A stretch of 64,000 nt of DNA from Sabethes cyaneus. Taxonomy: Eukaryota; Arthropoda; Insecta; Diptera; Culicidae. Each line of letters begins with the position of its first letter. The first letter of the stretch is position 1. The notes below the pieces were generated by a model that was given only the letters and a program-made list of their open reading frames with translations, had not been told where the DNA came from and ran no database searches. The stretch lies in contig NC_071355.1 in the NCBI RefSeq assembly GCF_943734655.1, positions 55,985,449 through 56,049,448 of the forward strand, in the 5' to 3' direction. Shown here piece by piece: positions 60,960 to 64,000 of this stretch. The position numbers and the translations under genes are program-made.

Positions 60960-61310
60960 CATCAATTTTTTGTAAATATGTTATACAGAATGGGCCCCAG
61001 CATACTTCCTTGAGGAACACCTGCCAGGATGTTGAGTGTTTGCGGATAGACACTGTTCAGAGATACCCGTAATCCTCTGCCAGATAGATAGCTTCCGATG
61101 ATCTTGATAAGATACCTCGGAAAATCGTATTGATGAGGCTTGAATACCAGGCCGTCTTGCCACATATCGTCGAATGACTTTTCGATATGGATAGCGCTAT
61201 CGTCTTGAATACCGACTGGTTCCGCTGAATTATGTTGGCAACTCGATGGAGTTGATGAATGGTGGACCTTTCCTTGCTGAACTCAAACTATTTCTCCAGA
61301 AAGACACCGT
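60960..61310 (-). pseudogene. Jockey-type LINE reverse transcriptase fragment
   Basis: The minus strand reads LHRVANIIQRNQS near 61255-61215, then WQDGLVFKPHQYDFPRYLIK (61160-61105), RVSLNSVYPQTLNILAGVPQ and GSMLGPILYNIFT (61030-60970). These blocks, with AGVPQGS-LGP-LYN-FT, are typical of Jockey-clade elements and distinct from the CR1-like copies earlier in the window. The catalytic AFD side is frameshifted and the YADD box lies beyond the truncation at about 60960. Confidence 0.78.
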
Positions 61311-61639
61311 TTTCATCAGTGAACGAAAGAATCCGGCTTTGAATTAACTTCTAAAACACTTGGAGAAGGTAGAAAGCAAGCTGATAGCACCTATTGAACA
61401 GGTTTGCTGTAAAAGTAAATGAGCCGTAGCTCAATTGCTTAAGCAGGATTTTGAATTTACTATCGAAACCGATAAGGTCTTCATGTTTTTAGATCAATTG
61501 GCATGTCCCATCAGCTCGTAAGTGGTGATTTTTTCTTCCTCAGTTACCAAGCTATCTGATCGATCAACCTCGGCGACTCTCTCCGCAACAGCGAGGAGTA
61601 GATGTAGAGGAGTAGATGAAAGGTATTGTTTGACCCATC
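61311..61639. other. Unassigned sequence between LINE fragments
   Basis: May include the degraded upstream part of the minus-strand Jockey fragment, but no motif is clear. Confidence 0.4.
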
Positions 61640-62236
61640 CACAAAAAGGGCAACCGGTTAGATAGCTATAACTACCGCGGCATTACGTTGGTCAACGCCG
61701 CCTACAAGGTGCTCTCCCAGATTTTGTTGCTTAGTCTATCCTCAATAGTAAACGAATTCAAAGGGCGGTATCAGGCGGGCTTAATGTGGGCCCGTGCTAC
61801 TACGGCTCAAAATTTTACTCTCCGACAAATCCTCCAGCAAGTTCGTGAGTGCAACTTGAACACGCGTCATATTTTCGTGGATTTTTGAGCAGCATACGAT
61901 ACAGTTGAACGCGAACAGCTATGGCAATCTACCTCAGATTAAAAACGGAGGCTAGAAGGATAGGGTTACAAATCAATTGCAGAGGCACTACTTGAAGAGA
62001 TTCCCATCGTACACCTGGCGAAACTTGGGATGCCGGACGACTGTGCAGTGAAATCCATTCTCTTCAAGAACCCCACCAGCGCAAGGAATAGGGGGCTCAG
62101 CGTGCTAGATGCTTCGACCAGATTGAAGCCGACTTGTGTGTGTCGAGACGAGTAGTTCAGGACCGAGTACAATCGAGAGGAATTCTTCATACGGCGTGAG
62201 CCACTCCGGCTCTCGGCTGGTAAAGTAAGTAGAAAG
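61640..62236 (+). pseudogene. RTE lineage 2 copy d
   Basis: The plus strand reads YNYRGITLVNAAYKVLSQIL (61668-61727), IVNEFKGRYQAGLMWARATT (61747-61806), HIFVDF (with a stop in place of the next codon) and AYDTVEREQLW (61890-61925). It then jumps across a deletion to IVHLAKLGMPDDCAVKSILF and NRGLSVLDASTRLKPTCVCR (62090-62150), ending at the end-of-ORF sequence near 62220. The catalytic FADD part is missing. This copy has the opposite orientation to the other lineage 2 copies. Confidence 0.82.
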
Positions 62237-62815
62237 TAGAATATACCCATGTATCATATTTACGTGGATTTCAAGGCAGCATACGATATAGTTGGGTGCG
62301 AAGAGCTATGACAGCTAGTGCACAAGACCGGTTATCCGGACAAAGTAACATGGCTGATCATAGCTACCCTGAAATCAGTGGTGTTCGACGTCCGTGTTTC
62401 TGTAGCATTCTCGAGTTCTATCGAACACCACTATCATTTACCATCACTATCGAAGGTGTGAGCCGGCATTAAAGTAAGAGGAACGATCTTCAGCAAAAGT
62501 AGCCAACTCCTAGCAGGCGACCCTGACATCATTACTAACCTTGGGACCTTGGGACGACGAAGTAAATCTACGCCGATCTAAAAACGGAATATCGTACACC
62601 TGGTGAAAGTCGGAGGATACGGTGGTCCTGCCATGTCGCAAGGATGTACCATCGATACTAGAAATAGAGAGGCCCTACGTATTGGATAGCTCAACCAGGT
62701 TGAAGCCGACTTGCGTGTGTCAAGACGCGCAACGAATTGGCGGCAAGTAGCCTAGGACGAGCACAATGGAGACAAGTTCTAATAGCACGAGCCACTCCGG
62801 CTCCATACGGTGTGG
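62237..62815 (+). pseudogene. RTE lineage 2 copy e, directly behind copy d
   Basis: A second fragment starts at YHIYVDFKAAYDIVGCEEL (62253-62308). It continues as LVHKTGYPDKVTWLIIATLK and a degenerate middle, then jumps to IVHLVKVGGYGGPAMSQGC (62587-62645) and LNQVEADLRVSRRATNW (62691-62741). It abuts copy d without intervening sequence, suggesting a tandem or nested insertion, or a duplication of part of one copy. Confidence 0.75.
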
Positions 62816-63014
62816 CTTCTTCTTTTCTTTGTCTCCTTTGGCGATATTCCTCTGAGCTTTGCCAGATTAGGTACTTGACTAATTTTCTATTGGTTTTCGG
62901 TGCCATTTTGACGATTAGTTAGGTTTGGCTGTCTCACTGAAACTCACCATAGCATTCATACAAGAAAGCATTTGGCTGTAGAGCAGTGTTTGATTTGGTA
63001 ATCTGTATGCTTGT
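62816..63014. other. Unassigned sequence before SINE S2
   Basis: No recognisable gene. It may include the tail of RTE copy e. Confidence 0.35.
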
Positions 63015-63235
63015 AGCCTCTCAGTTGGCCTCGCGGTATGATGCTGGCCTAATAAGCCAGTCGTCGTATGTTCGAATCTCGGCTGGGAGAGGTTGTTGGA
63101 ATCAATAGGATTGTAGCAACTGGCCCTGCAATTATCCTGCATTCTAACAGCTGGCTGCGTAGTCTGTCGCATAAAAACAGAAGGGCAAGCTTCGATAACG
63201 GAATGTAGCACCTAGACTTTGCTTTGCTTTTTGCT
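63015..63235 (+). mobile_element. tRNA-derived SINE S2
   Basis: The head has an A box (GGTATGATGCTGG, 63035-63047), a perfect anticodon stem-loop CTGGC-CTAATAA-GCCAG (63044-63060) whose loop places AAT (Ile) as anticodon, and a B box GTTCGAATCTC (63070-63080). CCTCTC at 63017 can pair with GAGAGG near 63086-63091, resembling an acceptor stem. A body of about 140 bp ends in TTTGCTTTGC repeats (63217-63233), a common SINE tail. T-stem pairing is poor, so it is a SINE and not a working tRNA gene. Confidence 0.78.
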
Positions 63236-63474
63236 TGTAGTAGTACATCATCATGATCTTCATATTTGTCTAGTATTGTTTGACTTGCGCCTTTGGTAGT
63301 CAAAACATAGGGAAAGAGAGTGGTTAGGTTGGTCAATTTGTCGAATCTAAATCTTCATCCGCATGTGTGGGCGAAAAATGTCCTGATTTTTAGTTGGACC
63401 GATATGCTCACCCTACTAGTGGCGCACTGGAATACAGATTTTGAATTACTTCTTCTTTTCTTCTTCATCTTGGC

Positions 63475-63705
63475 CCTCGATTCTACTCACGGGCGGGAGT
63501 GTGAGCCTTCGCGAGTTATCGGTATCACCAGCTCGGGTGACAATGACGAACGAGAGTAACGACCGTAGCTGTTAGCAAAATACACACTCACAAAAAATCG
63601 TCGCAGTGCATGAATATTTAACAGCGACTGTCCGTAATGGATGCCTATGGCGGCGTGTTCGTTAGAATGAGTATGCGTGTGTGAGACAATAAGACCACAC
63701 GTGCA
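63475..63705 (-). repeat. Repeat family R, copy 2
   Basis: Reverse complement of 57840-58075 with clear collinear similarity. It has no long ORF. Together with copy 1 it flanks 58-63.5 kb in inverted orientation. Confidence 0.65.
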
Positions 63706-64000
63706 GACATGCTACGTCAAGCGGGTCTGGATTGTTGGAGAGATCGACGTGTGCGACACTTGAATCACTGGAAACAAAGTGTGTATCAGCGGTAATCAGG
63801 AAATAATTACACTAATACTTGCCAGGGTTCACGTTTGGACCCTTCGTTCCGTACAACTGCACACAGGGCCGAGATGATTGATGTGCGCTGGCAAGAACAA
63901 CTCTACTGTGGCAGAGGTAGCTTCCATGATGCTAGAAACGTTTCCTCCCAGCATCCGATCAGCCGACAGTGGAGTGGCGGTGGTGCTCGTAGAGTCAGAA
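63706..64000. other. Window edge, no recognised gene
   Basis: GC-moderate unique sequence up to the window end; no motif recognised. Confidence 0.4.

Noticed and set aside
63015..63095. Functional tRNA-Ile gene
   Set aside because: Anticodon stem and boxes are good, but T-stem pairing is poor, and it is followed by a SINE body and TTTGC tail with a second copy nearby.

Overview
The window looks like gene-poor nuclear DNA of a dipteran, most likely a culicine-type mosquito. This is an inference from the repeat content: RTE-clade LINEs with (GAY)n tails, an ITmD37E-type Tc1/mariner relic, BEL/Pao retrotransposons, tRNA-derived SINEs and many short terminal-inverted-repeat (TIR) elements. No intact host protein-coding gene, rRNA or functional tRNA gene could be supported in 64 kb. 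Nearly all recognisable coding sequence is decayed transposon.

Layout. 1-4.9 kb: minus-strand RTE LINE relics with a MITE inserted at the 5' side. 4.93-5.97 kb: an almost perfect 1.04-kb (ATG)n array. 6-9.3 kb: AT-rich, then CpG-containing unique sequence. 9.3-13.1 kb: plus-strand CR1/Jockey-type LINE fragments, one split by a 1,011-bp DNA element whose ends match a short target duplication. 13.1-16 kb: more RTE fragments. 16-18.1 kb: unique sequence with one promoter-like block. 18.1-20.2 kb: an ITmD37E transposase relic and small MITEs. 20.2-28 kb: mostly unidentified, with a MITE and a LINE fragment. 28-34.9 kb: one minus-strand RTE copy split by two elements with 5-bp GC-rich target duplications (Transib-like), each carrying further insertions. 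34.9-38.8 kb: CpG-rich unique sequence. 38.8-41.2 kb: a MITE containing a 1.74-kb element, plus a 108-bp MITE. 42.6-50.1 kb: a five-layer nest of BEL in BEL, then a hAT-like MITE, then an RTE copy, then a MITE. 50.3-55.3 kb: MITEs, a G/C-tract-bounded inverted repeat and a purine-rich block. 56.0-57.3 kb: a palindromic SINE composite bracketed by a 12-bp target duplication. 57.3-58.3 kb: a 16-bp minisatellite and a repeat. 60.5-63.7 kb: SINEs, a Jockey fragment and two tandem RTE fragments on the plus strand.

The strongest observations are structural. Insertion order can be read directly from interrupted reading frames and target-site duplications. Three different MITE families share CCC...GGG termini and duplicate two arbitrary bases. 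Two Transib-like elements landed in one LINE copy. The BEL copy carries substitutions at catalytic positions of both protease and integrase and has lost its reverse-transcriptase core, so it cannot be autonomous.
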